DNA of 64,000 nucleotides from Pseudomicrostroma phylloplanum (lineage: Eukaryota > Basidiomycota > Exobasidiomycetes > Microstromatales), in NCBI GenBank assembly GCA_039545275.1, contig BCHS01000019.1:336849-400848 (forward strand), read 5' to 3'. Shown piece by piece: positions 22,391 through 36,588 of the stretch; the first letter of the stretch is position 1; the number at the start of each line of letters is the position of its first letter. The notes under the pieces were generated by a model. The model was not told the origin of the DNA. It did no database searches and saw only the letters and a list, made by a program, of their open reading frames with translations. The position numbers and the translations under genes were made by a program.

Positions 22391-25300
22391 TCACTTGCTC
22401 CTCTTCCTTTCCTTGATCCAATTCTCGATCTCCTCCTTGAGCTCCGTGGCCGGCTTGCAGTCTTCGATCTTGAGCGGCGCCCTATTGAAAGGGTCACTAC
22501 TATCGCTCAGCAGGTGACTCTTGATCGTGCTCAGATCGACGATAGCCTTGCTCGAAGGGAGGATGACCGGGTTCCTCATAAGTGTGGCCATGAGAGGGTC
22601 CGAGTACTCATCCGGAACCTCGCCCAGATCCTCCTCTTCCTCCTTGTCCTCTTGAATCACTCGCTCCACCTGTGTCACCAACCTCTGAAGCTCCTCAATC
22701 TCAGAAGGCGATTTGAGGCCATGGCGGGCGGCCACACCACAAGCCTTGTCAAAGGTGGCTTTACGGTAGGAGCGACCATCGTCTGCGATCGCCTTGACGA
22801 ATTCAGATCGCGAAGACAAGTTGAGGTAGACGGAGAGAATTTGTCGCAACAGATGTCTGGGCTCGAAGCCGACCTTTTTCGGATCTTTGATCTTCAGCTC
22901 GGTACATCTGGGACCCACCATCAGGTCGAGATTGTAGTCGAGCATGGCAGCAAGACGGGAAACAATTTCGGGCGTCATGAAGGCGTCCTTCGTCTGCGCC
23001 GTGAAGTCGATGAGGAGTCGCAGGAACTCATTGCCGAATGAGAGCATTGACCGGATCTGGCCCTGGATGGACGTTGTGTGCGATTCAATCTCCTGACGTT
23101 CCTCGGCACTTCGCTCGTTCCAAGTGGCAGCGTCGTCCATCTGCTGCTGCTTGGAGTGGAGCTCTGCCAGCTTCTCCAGCGCATCATCGAGCAGGAAGGT
23201 GACGTCGTTCATCAGACGATTGATGAAGACGACGAATTTTTCCGAGTTTCCCTTTGACTCCTGGTGGATTCTCGACATGTGCTCTGGATTGGACCAAATG
23301 ACCTTGAAGATCTGCGAGAGGTGGAAACGAATGTTGAACTTGTCGTAGAACTGTGTATGACTGCCAGTCGACTCGGCTTCCACCCAGAAGCTCATGAGCG
23401 CTGGGACCAGGTGCTGAAGCGCCAGTGGGTGGAAGTTAATCACATCACCTAGTATGCCCGTCTGCGAGTAGCCAAATGGAATCACGTTCCACCACATGAT
23501 CTCGGCCAGCTTGGCCTTGAGGAAGGGATTCTTGATGAACCAGCCAGATGACAGGAAGGTGACAGTAAAGGTGACAAAGTCCTTCTTGACGGCTTCGGGA
23601 AGCGAGTCGGGCTTGTGACGAGCTAGGAAGAGTAGAATGTCGCATACATCCTCAAAGATGTGCTCTGGCAGCATCTTGAAGTTTTCCGGCACCTCCTGTG
23701 CCAGAGGGAGCTGGACCAGCTCCTTGGGATGCAACCCTCTGGTGTCAGCAAGCCGCACCAGCCACGTCATAGTGAAGCTGGTGGAGTGTATTAGACGATC
23801 AACAAATCCTGGGGAGAGCAGCTGTGCAACCGAAGCAAGGCATTCGGCTTTGAGCTTTTCCACCTCGGCATTGCCGCGCTTGATGTAGGCTTCATATTGC
23901 GCAGCCTGAGGCGTGGCCCCCCAGATGGCTCTGCTGTCCTCTGTCTCCTTGATTCGCTTACTCAACCGCCGCGAGTCTTCTTCCTTCTCGTTGTATGAAC
24001 GGATCGCTTTTCCAGGACCCAGATTCGTCATCCGCGCAAGAAGGAAGAAGACTTCCGTAATGAAGTTGGCGGGGGCTGATGCCTCGGGTGCTGAATCCAC
24101 CCACTGCTGAGCTTCAGGTTCGGATGCATTCAGTCGTGTAAGAGTCGATGCATCGTAGCGCTTTTGCCTTCTCAAATACTCCGGATCGATTCGGTCGATC
24201 TTGGTGTATCCAGCGTCCATGAAAGGTTCGGCGAAGCGCTGAAGAGTCTCCCAGATGTTGACTGTGAAGCCATCTGTAGAGACCTGGTCTTGCTTGACCC
24301 TCATTGCTCCTCGCTTACGGTTGAGATCTGCGACGTGTGCCCAGTATTGCAACACTTTCTCCCTGGAGGCTGGCGACGATCGAACGAGAGAATTGAAGAG
24401 TCTGAAGTGGAAGCCATGGATGATGTCTAGTGTCTGGCGTAGAGAGTTGGTATTGCTGTCCATCTCACCCTTTGAGCGAGCAGTCGGATTGGAGAAGTAT
24501 TCCTCTGTGAGCCTGGCCGAAGAGTCGGTGAACGTGCTCAGGCGAAGCAAGGGACCGAAGAGAGAGTCGAGCTCGAGGCGTGGAGCAGTGGCCCCCGCCG
24601 GATCAAATTCGGCGAGGTTGACCAAACAGGCAGCGATTTGCTTGTTGTCTGTCAGCTCTACGATGGGCGCTACGTATCCTCTCCATTCGAAGCCACCGAG
24701 GTGCATCCCCTGACTTGCAGCTGCAGCTGCAGATGCTCTACCAAATGGGTCGAGCCCGGCTGCTGCAGCACCCGCCGCATTACCTGCTGCCTGCGGTCGT
24801 CCCTGACCGCCTCCGCCCAACAGCTGAGCCAAGACGGCCTGAATGTCACCGGCCTGAGCGGCGGCTTGTAGTGCTGCATTGCCCCCATTAGACGATCCCG
24901 CAGTGGCAGTTGCGGACGACCCTGCGTCCTGCCTGGCGCCATCACGGATCTTCCGTGTCACCTCACTTACTGCAGGACCAAGGATGTCCTCCAAGCCATC
25001 GCCATCGAAGCGCTTGGCCAATTCGGTGAGGAAGGTCGGCATTTCATGCTGGTCCAACGCAGCCCATGAGGTATTGGACGCGGAGACTGCTGATTGTGAA
25101 GCGGCACCTCCACCGATGTTGAGTATGCTCGGCACGAGGACCAGGGGCGAAAGGGTCTCGTCTCCTTTTGTATGGCGTGGGAACATATCGGGCGTTGTGA
25201 GCAGGAGGCCTGCATAAGAGACGATGAGGGCAGAGATTTCTTCCAGCGCAGATACACCTTGCGGTGCGTATGAACCAAGACCCTGTGATAAGAATGAGCG

Positions 25301-25841
25301 CAATGTTAAGTTAGTAGGGCGATACGACTCGATGCCACACACTACGGGTTGTCTGTCTACTGACCTTTTTAGCTTTTGGCACCTCCTGCCTGCAGCGTCT
25401 CCAACATGCAATGAGCCAATCCCAGCTTGTCTCAGTTTCATCTAGACTGGCGAGTGTAGAGAGCACCATTGCATCTTCGGTCATGACATCACCTTGCGGG
25501 TCGAGGGAGAGACGAGCTATGAGGATACGATCTGCGATGGAAGTGTCCAGGCGGGGGGGGTCTGGAGAGGAGACGGGATGATGGCCATAACCAGCAGAGG
25601 GTCAGTAGCGGGCATCAGACAAAGCGCGTGGGTCATGTCACCCCTTCCCTATCTCACCTTGCCCTTCCTGCTTGAGCTCGTCGGCGAGTTCGTATAGGAA
25701 TGTCAATCTGAAGTCGGTCTGCTGTGCCTCGTTGCCATCGAGGGTGACGTTGAAGATGCGCTTCGTCACTGCCGCCTTCCAGGCTTCGATGTTTGGAGCC
25801 GTGGAGGAAGAAGGCGCCGAGTCGACAGTCTTGGACGCCAT
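22391..25841 (-). CDS. UFD2: Ubiquitin chain-elongation factor E4, Ufd2 (U-box)
   Basis: Exons 25841-25658, 25561-25365 and 25282-22391; introns of 96 and 82 bp; 1,090 residues. Exon 1 starts MASKTVDS; exon 2 supplies DTSIADRILIARLSL and the TSWDWLIACWRRC block typical of the Ufd2 N-terminus; exon 3 carries the Ufd2 core and a C-terminal U-box (EVPDEYSDPLMATLMRNPVI, then a DPFNRAPL element). Intron 2 has an exact TACTAAC branch site and an unusual GTCAGT donor. Ufd2 extends ubiquitin chains on substrates of the UFD and ERAD routes with Cdc48. A 1,016-codon frame opening at 25441 is wrong at its 5' end: its first 53 codons are intron and out-of-frame exon 2. Confidence 0.94.
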
Positions 25842-26106
25842 CTGGGGCGTTCAGTAGCTGTGTGAAAGAGAATTCCCTTGGCAGATGAGGAAGACGCTTG
25901 ATCGTATTCCTACGAGTGAGCGGCGAGAGGAGGCGTGTGCGTACAGAGGCTTCGTGTGCGTCTGAGCTCATTGCTGCCACTCCACTCCACTTCCGCCAAC
26001 ACGCCCCACTGCCGCCTCCCTTTCCGCTGCCCACCACCCACTATCGCCCACCCTCTTTATCCACTTCGGCTTCGATTGTGATAGCACAGAGACGAGGGAC
26101 CACAAC
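25842..26106. promoter_or_regulatory. Shared divergent promoter, UFD2 / DNA glycosylase
   Basis: 265 bp between opposite start codons. No TATA box; the plus-strand side is C/T-rich (CCACCCTCTTTATCC). A protein-turnover and a repair gene share it, which may allow co-regulation, but nothing in the sequence proves it. Confidence 0.45.
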
Positions 26107-27450
26107 ATGGCCACATCCCCCTCCCCTCCACCCGCAGCACCTCGGCCTTCTCTACCGACATCGTTCGCTTCTCGCTTCGCTTTTGTCGATGTACCCCAAG
26201 TATCCTCTGCTCCCCCTCGCGCCACTCGCAGTCAGACGTTAGACTTTCCTCGGCAGCTAAAGGCGACTAGGTCGACGAGGTCACAAACTGCCTCGAGAAA
26301 GCCTACCAGGGCGCAAACATCTCGTCGCGAGCCTCTGGCAGAGACACGGCAAGAATCAGCTCCTTCTTCCTCGTCTTCGAGTCCACAGCCTAAACGCAAG
26401 AAGCCACGCCGCGCCTACGATGACCCTTCGCCGGCCCTCACTTCCTATCCTCCCTCGGCATACCCGCCCGTGACCGATCATCTGACACCTACAGATCCTA
26501 ACAGACGACTCGATCTGCTCGTCTGCGGGCTCAACCCGGGCCTTCGATCGTCTCAGTCCGGCACTCATTTCGCTCATCCTTCCAACCACTTCTACAAGAC
26601 GCTCGTCAATTCTGGTCTCACCCCCATAAGAGTTGCGCCAGCAGACTGTGCCAAGCTCGTTGATCAGGAAAGACCGCTGCCTTCGATTGGCTTGACCAAC
26701 ATCTGCATCAGGCCGACCGCTGAAGGCGGAGAGCTGGGTAGGAGAGACTACCAGATCGGCACGCCTATTCTGGCCAGAAAGATTCGCAGTGTGGCCAAGC
26801 CAAGAGTGGTGGTATTCACGGGCAAAGGTATTGGAGTGGAATGGGAGAGGTGCTGCCGGGAGCTCGGAGCATTGAGACCCAAGAGGAAACCTGCGGCGAG
26901 GGAGGCGGTCAAGACAGAGGAGGAGGAGAAGGCCCCGGGGGACCTACAGGAAGGAGCCATCTACCTGCCATTCCCGGCCGACATTTCCTGGGCTATAGAT
27001 GAACCTCTAGGCTTAGGTCTATTGCCATTCGTCGTGCGTTCTGAGCTGCCAGACGAGCCATCAGCCGCAAATTTCGAGGTGCAAGGCTCTCGCTCATTGG
27101 TACACATCAAGGACGAAGAGGAAAAGGCCCCGCTGCCTGTCACTGTGCCCAAAGCAGAGAATGGCGATCCTGCTCAGCCGACTCTCCAGCACGGTCGGTA
27201 TTCCTTCTTCTTTCTGACTACCTCTCCCTCTGGAAGGGTGACCACCATGGGCATCGCAGAGAAGAGTGAATGGATGAGAAAATGCAAAGACTGCGTAGAC
27301 TTCCTCACTTCTGGAGCAGGCTTAGTGGAGGAAGAGCCACAGGAGGCCAAAGTGGAAGATGATACTGATAGATCAGGGGGTCAGTCACTTGTCAGCAGAA
27401 GATTCGAAATTATCGACTGTACTAAGTTTGAGGAAGGGAGTCAAACATAA
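26107..27450 (+). CDS. G/T(U) mismatch-specific DNA glycosylase (TDG/MUG family)
   Basis: Single exon, 447 residues. After a basic Ser/Arg-rich N-terminus of about 120 residues come the MUG/TDG motif I as LLVCGLNPGLRSSQSG (Asn of GLNPG is the catalytic-site residue in this family), SNHFYKTLVNSGLTP, GLTNICIRPTAE and, near the C-terminus, a TTSPSGR version of motif II. An acidic insertion (about residues 265-370) separates the motifs, longer than in Schizosaccharomyces Thp1 or bacterial Mug. It removes uracil or thymine mispaired with guanine in base-excision repair. The ATG at 26107 sits about 265 bp from the divergent UFD2 start. Confidence 0.9.
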   Translation: MATSPSPPPAAPRPSLPTSFASRFAFVDVPQVSSAPPRATRSQTLDFPRQLKATRSTRSQTASRKPTRAQTSRREPLAETRQESAPSSSSSSPQPKRKKPRRAYDDPSPALTSYPPSAYPPVTDHLTPTDPNRRLDLLVCGLNPGLRSSQSGTHFAHPSNHFYKTLVNSGLTPIRVAPADCAKLVDQERPLPSIGLTNICIRPTAEGGELGRRDYQIGTPILARKIRSVAKPRVVVFTGKGIGVEWERCCRELGALRPKRKPAAREAVKTEEEEKAPGDLQEGAIYLPFPADISWAIDEPLGLGLLPFVVRSELPDEPSAANFEVQGSRSLVHIKDEEEKAPLPVTVPKAENGDPAQPTLQHGRYSFFFLTTSPSGRVTTMGIAEKSEWMRKCKDCVDFLTSGAGLVEEEPQEAKVEDDTDRSGGQSLVSRRFEIIDCTKFEEGSQT

Positions 27451-27798
27451 AAGCGAGCGAGCGCAAAATACCATATCTTTCACCAATCCTTTCTTATCGC
27501 TACGTAAGTTGCGTGAGGCTTTCGTCTCTCCTGTCCGTTTGCCTATCTCGTGCAAGGATCTTCTTCGGATCTTCTTCGCAGTGGTGATCAGCTCTCGATC
27601 GCCCTCGAACGACGGATCGGCGTGGCGTACCGTACCGTACGCCGAGGCGGAAAGGACGACGCGCTTCCGTTCCGAGTCCCGTAAAATTTGGAATCAAGCC
27701 CCGACGTCGATGAATTCTTCCCAGGAAGGGCAGCAGCAGAGCACCTCTCGTCGTTCGTTAGCATTCACCACACCACTCACCACCACCTGCTCGCTATC
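27451..27798. other. Intergenic, glycosylase to L1-fold gene
   Basis: 348 bp. Contains a GGATCTTCTTC direct repeat (about 27558-27579) and CGTACCGTACCGTACGCC, a short direct/inverted repeat near 27626-27642. The open frame continues upstream of the L1-fold ATG to a TTG at 27688, with no upstream ATG in it. Confidence 0.45.
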
Positions 27799-29087
27799 AT
27801 GCCTGCCTCTACCAAGTCTTCGCCCAAGGCGGCCACGCCCAACAAGAAGCCCAGGATGTCCAGCGCTGCTTCTGCCTCCGGCTCTCCTTCCACCTCCAAG
27901 GCAGCCGCCTCTGCCTCCTCTTCCTCTGCTGCACTCATTGAAGCTCGCGTCTCCTCTGCCCAGGCACTCAAGGCCATCAAGGCTCTTCAGTCACACAGAC
28001 AAAAGTACAAGGCAGCTCAGCTCGACAAGGGCAAAGAGGCAGGGAAGAGCGTGTTGCCTCTAGACGGAGAGGACGATGATGCGGCCGGAGCAGGAAGGAC
28101 GGAAGACATGGTGTATCTCAACGTCACGGTCAAGCGGCTTGCAAAGGAGAAGAAGAGCAAGCCCGTCAGCATCGCTCTTCCCCACCCTCTCAATCCTCTT
28201 CAAGCGACAGAGACGTGCCTTTTCGTGAAGGACCCACAGAGGACATACAAGGACCTTCTCCCCACCCTCGGTGTCTCGTGTATCCACCGCATCGTCGGCG
28301 TGTCTAAGCTCAAGGGAAAGTTCGCCCCCTTTGAGGCAAGACGAAGCCTGATGGACGAGTACGATCTTTTCCTGTGCGACGAGCGCGTGGCTCCGATGAT
28401 GCCTGCGCTGCTGGGTACAAAGTGGATGCAGAAGAAGAAGATGCCTGTGGCAGTCAATGTGGTGAAGAGCAGACATATCAAGGCGGAGCTGGAGAAGGCC
28501 ATTGGATCGACAAGGTTCTTTTCCAACAAAGGATCGACAATGTGAGTCTGCAACGACGTAGGAAATAGCTGATCTCCTGCTCGCATTTGTCTGACATACG
28601 AAATCCTCCATGCCTACTTCCATTCAGCTCGGTACCCGTTGGCTCGCTCACCCACTACTCTCCCGGAGAGATTCTGGAAAACCTCTCTACCGCTCTGCCC
28701 AAGGTAGTGAGCAAGGTGCCTTTCGACGGCTGGCAGAACATCCAGAACATCGAGATCAAGACGGGCAAGAGCGCCAGTCTGCCGGTGTGGAACTGCGACC
28801 TTGACTCGAGATGGGTGGGAGTGCCGGACGCCGAGATGATCGAATCGCCCGAGATCTCAGAGGCCGACAGCGAGAGCGAGGCAGAGGAGGCCGCGCCTGC
28901 CAAGGCACCGGTGACGGCTGCTGCGAAGACAAAAGAGGCATCAAAGAAGACGAAGTCGTCGACGCAGGTGGAGAACAAGGGAGCTGCTAAGGCTGGCAAG
29001 GTTGCTGCTACTTCTGCTGCCAAGGTGTCAGGTGAGAAGAAGGAGAGGGAGAAAAAGGAGAAGACAGCCACGAAGAGCAAAAAGTGA
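27799..29087 (+). CDS. Ribosomal L1-fold nucleolar protein (RSL1D1/Utp30/Cic1-like)
   Basis: Exons 27799-28541 and 28628-29087, 86-bp phase-2 intron, 400 residues. A Lys/Ser/Ala-rich N-terminus precedes an L1-like fold: KPVSIALPHPL, LFVKDP, GVSKLKGKFAPFEARRSLMDEYDLFLCDERV, then PVAVNV and, across the splice, SVPVGSLTHYSPGEILENL. The tail is acidic then strongly basic (Lys-rich), as in nucleolar assembly factors. These proteins act in pre-60S/90S assembly; which yeast counterpart (Utp30 or Cic1) is orthologous cannot be settled by eye. The first ATG after a TTG-opened frame is used. Confidence 0.87.
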
Positions 29088-29431
29088 AAGGAGTCGTTCA
29101 CGCTGTTCAGAGGCGTTGTCACTTCTCTCAAGCCGCTGGATGAACCCCACGATTACATTTCTTTGAAAGTGCGCGCGACAATGTGACAAGATGAGCGTCC
29201 CTTTATTCATTTTCCACAGTGGTTCTACAATCTGATGGTGCGAGGAAGGAGGCAGTAGATCTGAGTCAGTGAACTGTCGAAAGAGCACAGCCAGGGAAGG
29301 CACTGCGCCGAAACGTTCTTCCGGCCCACTCTTGCCCGTACGTTGGCATGGACCAACGACAGACTCACCCTATCCTCTCCTTGACTTCTCATCTCTATAT
29401 GCGGGGACAACTCAGCTGTATGCAAGACGAC
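29088..29431. other. Intergenic between convergent genes
   Basis: 344 bp holding the 3' flanks of the L1-fold and enoyl-reductase genes. No gene or RNA seen. Confidence 0.5.
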
Positions 29432-30550
29432 TCACTTTGCGGCTGACCTCGATCCCTCTCCCTTCCACTCTGGGTCGACCTGCAGCAACATCTTTCCCCA
29501 GTTCTTTCCCTCGAAGAGGGCCTTGAGCGCATCCAGGAAGTGCTCTACGCCGACCTGTTCATAGAAGTGGAACCTGGTGGCAATCTTCTTCTGTGCGAGC
29601 CAGGTACCGAGCTGGGCTATAGCAGCCTGGTACACATCCTGAGGCCAGAATGTGCCGATGGCAATGTAGCCCTGTAGTGTCAGACGCCTGGCAACGATGA
29701 CAAAGGAGTTCTTGAGTCCTTCGTAGCTTCCACCGTAGCCACTGATGGCACCACAGCAGGCAATGCGGCCATTGGGGTTCATGGCCAGCAGAGCGGCATC
29801 GAGAGTCTGACCACCGACATTGTCAAAGTAGACGTCCATGCCACCCTCGGGGCGGTCGGAGAGGGATGCAATCTGCTTCTCGAAGTTGGCCTCGCGGTAG
29901 TCGATGCACTCATCCGCTCCCAGCTCCTCGACGACGTACTTTGCCTTGCCTGGACCACCGGCCACACCGACGATGTAAGAGGCACCGAGTTGCCTGGCAA
30001 TCTGGATCGCCAGACCACCAGTGGCACCAGCGGCTCCTGATACGAGGACACGGTCGCCCTTCTTGACCTTTGCAATCTCCTTCATACCCAGGTAAGCTGC
30101 AAGACCTGTACCCCACAGACCGCCGAGGTACTCGCGCGGCTCGATGCCCTTGGCAGGGTCAATCTTGTAGAAGAAGCCATTGCGCTGAGTTGCTGCGACG
30201 TCCATGTCGGCGTACTCTTGAGCTCCGAAAGCAGACGAGAGGACCAATTCGCCCTCCTTGTACTCGGGGTGGTTGGACTTGATCACTGTGCCTACACCGC
30301 CGGCCCAGAATGTCTCGTTGAGCGGGGCGGGGGGGCGGTAGGACTTCTTGCTGGGGTCCATAGAGGGCCTCATAGATGGGTCAAGGGAGAGGAAGTGGGT
30401 CTTGAGGAAGACGTGGCCAGAAGGCAGGTTGGACACATCCGGGAGGGGTGCCGTGACCACATCGAGGATCTCTGTGGAGAGGGGAGCACGGCCGGGCCTC
30501 TTGAGGAGGTGCACCTGCTTCTGGCTGGATGGAAGGGAAGACGAAGACAT
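29432..30550 (-). CDS. NADPH-dependent alkenal/enone reductase (MDR, CurA/PTGR type)
   Basis: Single exon, 372 residues. Typical leukotriene B4 dehydrogenase/CurA order: HFLSLDPSMRPSM, GGVGTVIKSNHPEYKEGELV, then the nucleotide-binding VLVSGAAGATGGLAIQIARQLGA, ADECIDYR, MDVYFDNVGG and NGRIACCGAISGYGG. These enzymes reduce the C=C bond of alpha,beta-unsaturated aldehydes and ketones, often in detoxification; they need no zinc. Cytosolic, no targeting signal. The start is the first ATG (MSSSSLPSS) and no upstream extension is needed. Confidence 0.92.
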   Translation of the reverse strand: MSSSSLPSSQKQVHLLKRPGRAPLSTEILDVVTAPLPDVSNLPSGHVFLKTHFLSLDPSMRPSMDPSKKSYRPPAPLNETFWAGGVGTVIKSNHPEYKEGELVLSSAFGAQEYADMDVAATQRNGFFYKIDPAKGIEPREYLGGLWGTGLAAYLGMKEIAKVKKGDRVLVSGAAGATGGLAIQIARQLGASYIVGVAGGPGKAKYVVEELGADECIDYREANFEKQIASLSDRPEGGMDVYFDNVGGQTLDAALLAMNPNGRIACCGAISGYGGSYEGLKNSFVIVARRLTLQGYIAIGTFWPQDVYQAAIAQLGTWLAQKKIATRFHFYEQVGVEHFLDALKALFEGKNWGKMLLQVDPEWKGEGSRSAAK

Positions 30551-31090
30551 CGCGAAGGGCTGCAGAAAGAAGTTGATCTTCAGAGGGGATACTCTGAGAA
30601 GGACAGGTGAGTGAAGAGAGATGTGATGGATACTTGTACTGCTGCGAGTGTCCGGCTCCCGGGTAAGGCAGACTCAGACACCCAGGCTGGCAAAGTAGTC
30701 ACTTGACGAGTGGAATGTCCGGAGACGCCGGGACAGCCGGAGACGCACCCCGCGACAGCTGAGCAGGGCAGTGTACCAGCGAAAGGGGCCGACAAGCAGC
30801 AGCAGCATCATCTGTCACTTTTGTTCCTCCTTCGGAATTACCGACGTGGCTGGCGGGGCCGCTGCAGCCCCACCACCTCGGTTCGCCTCGGTAGGACTAG
30901 AGGACCCGGTGCGCCTCGGCCCTAAGGCTCCACACGCGCCTTCGACTTACCGGGGCCCGGCGCTTCTTCTGCGTATCTCTGCCCTTCCCGCCCTCGCAAA
31001 ACCCAAGAAGATACACATTGCCAAGAGTCAAGCGGGTGAATACTCCACCTCCGCCCCCTGCATCCCACCCCACTCTCAGCCCCACCAGCC
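30551..31090. promoter_or_regulatory. Divergent promoter, enoyl reductase / nitrilase
   Basis: 540 bp between opposite ATGs. A short CCGGAGACGCCGGGACAGCC GC-rich segment lies near 30720. No TATA box seen, no ORF of note. Confidence 0.4.
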
Positions 31091-32416
31091 ATGGCATCAG
31101 CAGCAAAAGGCGTCACTCTGGGGCCTATACAGGGTGCCTTTGATTCCTTGACCTCGGAAGATCACCTACACATCGCTTTGGCGCAGGTGTACGCCTCTGA
31201 CTTTGAGGACGAGGCTGAGGGATCCGAGTTGACGGGCTTTGACAAGCTAAAGGCATACGCTACGAAGGCTGCACAGGATGGAGCGGACGTGGTAGCCTTT
31301 CCAGAGTACTTTCTCACAGGCGCAAAAATTGACACTTGGAATGCAATCAAGACCAAAGGTGGGCCAGCACCAGCAACACTCGAGGGCTATCGCACCAGTG
31401 GCAGTCGCAGCAATTCCATTTCAGTGGCAGAAGAGGAAGGACAAGAGGAGAAGCATTGGATCGAAGAGGTCTGCGAGCTAGCCAAAGAGCTGGACATCAA
31501 CATCATCGCTGGCACGGTAGTTGAGCTGGGTCACCATGTGCCCACACGACAGGAAGTAGGCGGAGATGAAGACGGAAACCTCCACAACACCGCCTACTTT
31601 ATCGGTAGGGAGGGCGAGATCAGAGGCAGATATACAAAGAGGGTGAGACAGCACAGAGACGAGGTTGGTTGGTTTGCATCGCGCTGACAAGGACTGCACC
31701 CGTCTGTGCGCGTTTGCTACAGTGCCTCTGGCATCCTGAGCGAGATCCTCTCACTCCTGGTCATACCAACACCCACCCCTCCCCACTCCTCTTCACCTTC
31801 AGTACCAGGCGTGGCAAGAATCTGAAGGCCGGCATGCAAATATGCTGGGACTTGGCCTTCCCCGAGTCTTTCCGGAGCCTCCTGCAGATCGATGCCCAGA
31901 CAGGCGAGACGGACGGGCCAGACATCATCTTTGTGCCTACGTGCTGGTTCGCCACTGATGCAGGCGAGCCAGGTATGAGATGGAACCCTTCGCCGGCCGG
32001 GGAAGCTGCCATCCTTGATGCTCTGACGATGACGAGGGCGCTGGAGTGCGAGAGCATCCTCTGCATGATCAACATTGCCGGCCGCACCTGGTCTGCGGAC
32101 GATGATCGCAAGTCGGCCAAGGAGCTGTCGGAGGGATCGCCGATTGGTGTTGGTAGGACGACTATTGTCAGCCCCTTTGTCGGCTCTGTGGGCAGGCTGG
32201 ATGGAGCAGAGGAGGGGATGCTGTACGCAAGCATGGATTTGAAGATGTGAGTAAGAAAGGCGAACGAGAGCAGTGCAACGGAACGCCCAGAGTCACAAGG
32301 GCATCTCATCTAAGCGATCGCTGACCGTTTGTATCCCCCCTCCCTGATGCAGAGTCAAGGACATTCGCGACGTGTACAAGATTCGGGTAGACCTTCTCGC
32401 CAATGCACGAGGCTGA
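31091..32416 (+). CDS. Nitrilase-superfamily carbon-nitrogen hydrolase
   Basis: Exons 31091-31642, 31723-32246 and 32353-32416; introns of 80 and 106 bp (phases 0 and 2); 379 residues. The Glu-Lys-Cys triad is visible: Glu72 in VVAFPEYFLTG, Lys183 in GRYTKR, Cys225 in MQICWDLAFPES. The LWHPERDPLTPG block right after the first splice is typical of the family. The first intron falls directly after the Lys-Arg pair. Between LTPG and the strand leading to the Cys is a Pro/His/Thr-rich insertion (HTNTHPSPLLFT). The substrate (amide, nitrile or carbamoyl) cannot be told from sequence. Start at the first ATG, MASAAKG. Confidence 0.88.
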
Positions 32417-32629
32417 TCGCGGGCTGCTTTCTTTGCCTATGCCTTGCTTCTTGACCGAATGTATCAGTATCGTAACCCTCGTCGCATGCAGCGCTTCTGC
32501 AGACAACAGCAGTGTGCAGCTCAGGGATAAACATAGATTATCGTCTGGGCCAGGACAGAGAATGCCTGTGATTCGAGCGTGGAAACACAACGAGTATATA
32601 TATTGTAACTCACAACGTCGGTCTTCAAG

Positions 32630-32738
32630 TTCTGTGTGGTTTAATGGTTAGGACGTGCGCTTGTCATTTAACAAGCCCTCGGTTTCCGAGGAACCTTCCT
32701 GACTGCGCGAGCTCGGGGTTCAATTCCCCGCACGGAAG
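32630..32738 (+). tRNA. tRNA-Asp(GTC) with a 37-nt intron
   Basis: The 7-bp acceptor TTCTGTG/CACGGAA pairs completely (one T-G), with G as discriminator. D arm GTTTAATGGTTAGGAC is close to yeast tRNA-Asp. Anticodon stem TGCGC/GCGCG, anticodon GTC at 32663-32665, A37, then an intron at 32667-32703 in the canonical 37/38 position. The T arm is CGGGG-TTCAATT-CCCCG, doubling as a B box. A T-rich Pol III terminator (32739-32747) follows directly, and a TATATATA element lies about 35 bp upstream (near 32595). The intron holds a perfect CCTCGG-TTT-CCGAGG hairpin. Confidence 0.93.
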
Positions 32739-32747
32739 TTTCTTTTT
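32739..32747 (+). terminator. RNA polymerase III terminator of tRNA-Asp
   Basis: TTTCTTTTT immediately after the tRNA discriminator base on the sense strand. Confidence 0.8.
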
Positions 32748-33208
32748 GCCTCTCCGCCTCTTGAGTTCCTCTTTGCTTCCTGCGCAGGGAGCGAGTATAG
32801 AAAAGACCTGACAGTGAGACTTGCTAAGAAAGCTCACTCCCTTTTGTAGCTGCTCCAACTTGGTTTTCTTCTTCGCCCGCATTCGTTTGAGACCACTGCA
32901 TAGGCCTCAAAGCCTGCGTCAGCATCAATATGAATGTGAGAGTGGGTTCGGCGGCGAGTCTGAAGAAAGTCAGACTGAATTTTGGTCAGGGAGAAAAGCA
33001 GAAGTCTGGGAGGCAGACGGCAGGACAGCTCGTATCCCACTACACCTCCTCCCCCATACTGCCACACTGAATCATCGCCGGGCAACAAGAGCAAACAGAG
33101 CATAACAGATGGAAAAGTGAATTGAATGGTGGTACATGAAGGTTATTTTACATAGGCTTTGCAGAGCCCTGAAAATGAGCAGGCGGGCGTCGCTTGCGTG
33201 GCAACTGC
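32748..33208. other. Intergenic, tRNA to demethylase 3' end
   Basis: About 460 bp. No coding or RNA signal recognised; holds the 3' flank of the demethylase gene. Confidence 0.45.

Positions 33209-36588
<3,380 letters not shown>

Noticed and set aside
22391..25441. UFD2 start at 25441 as a single-exon 1,016-codon gene
   Set aside because: The first 53 codons cross a TACTAAC/CAG intron; splicing restores conserved N-terminal Ufd2 sequence in two upstream exons.
31760..31802. 43-nt GT-AG pair as an intron in the nitrilase gene
   Set aside because: Removing it breaks the reading frame before the catalytic cysteine, and 43 nt is much shorter than the other introns.
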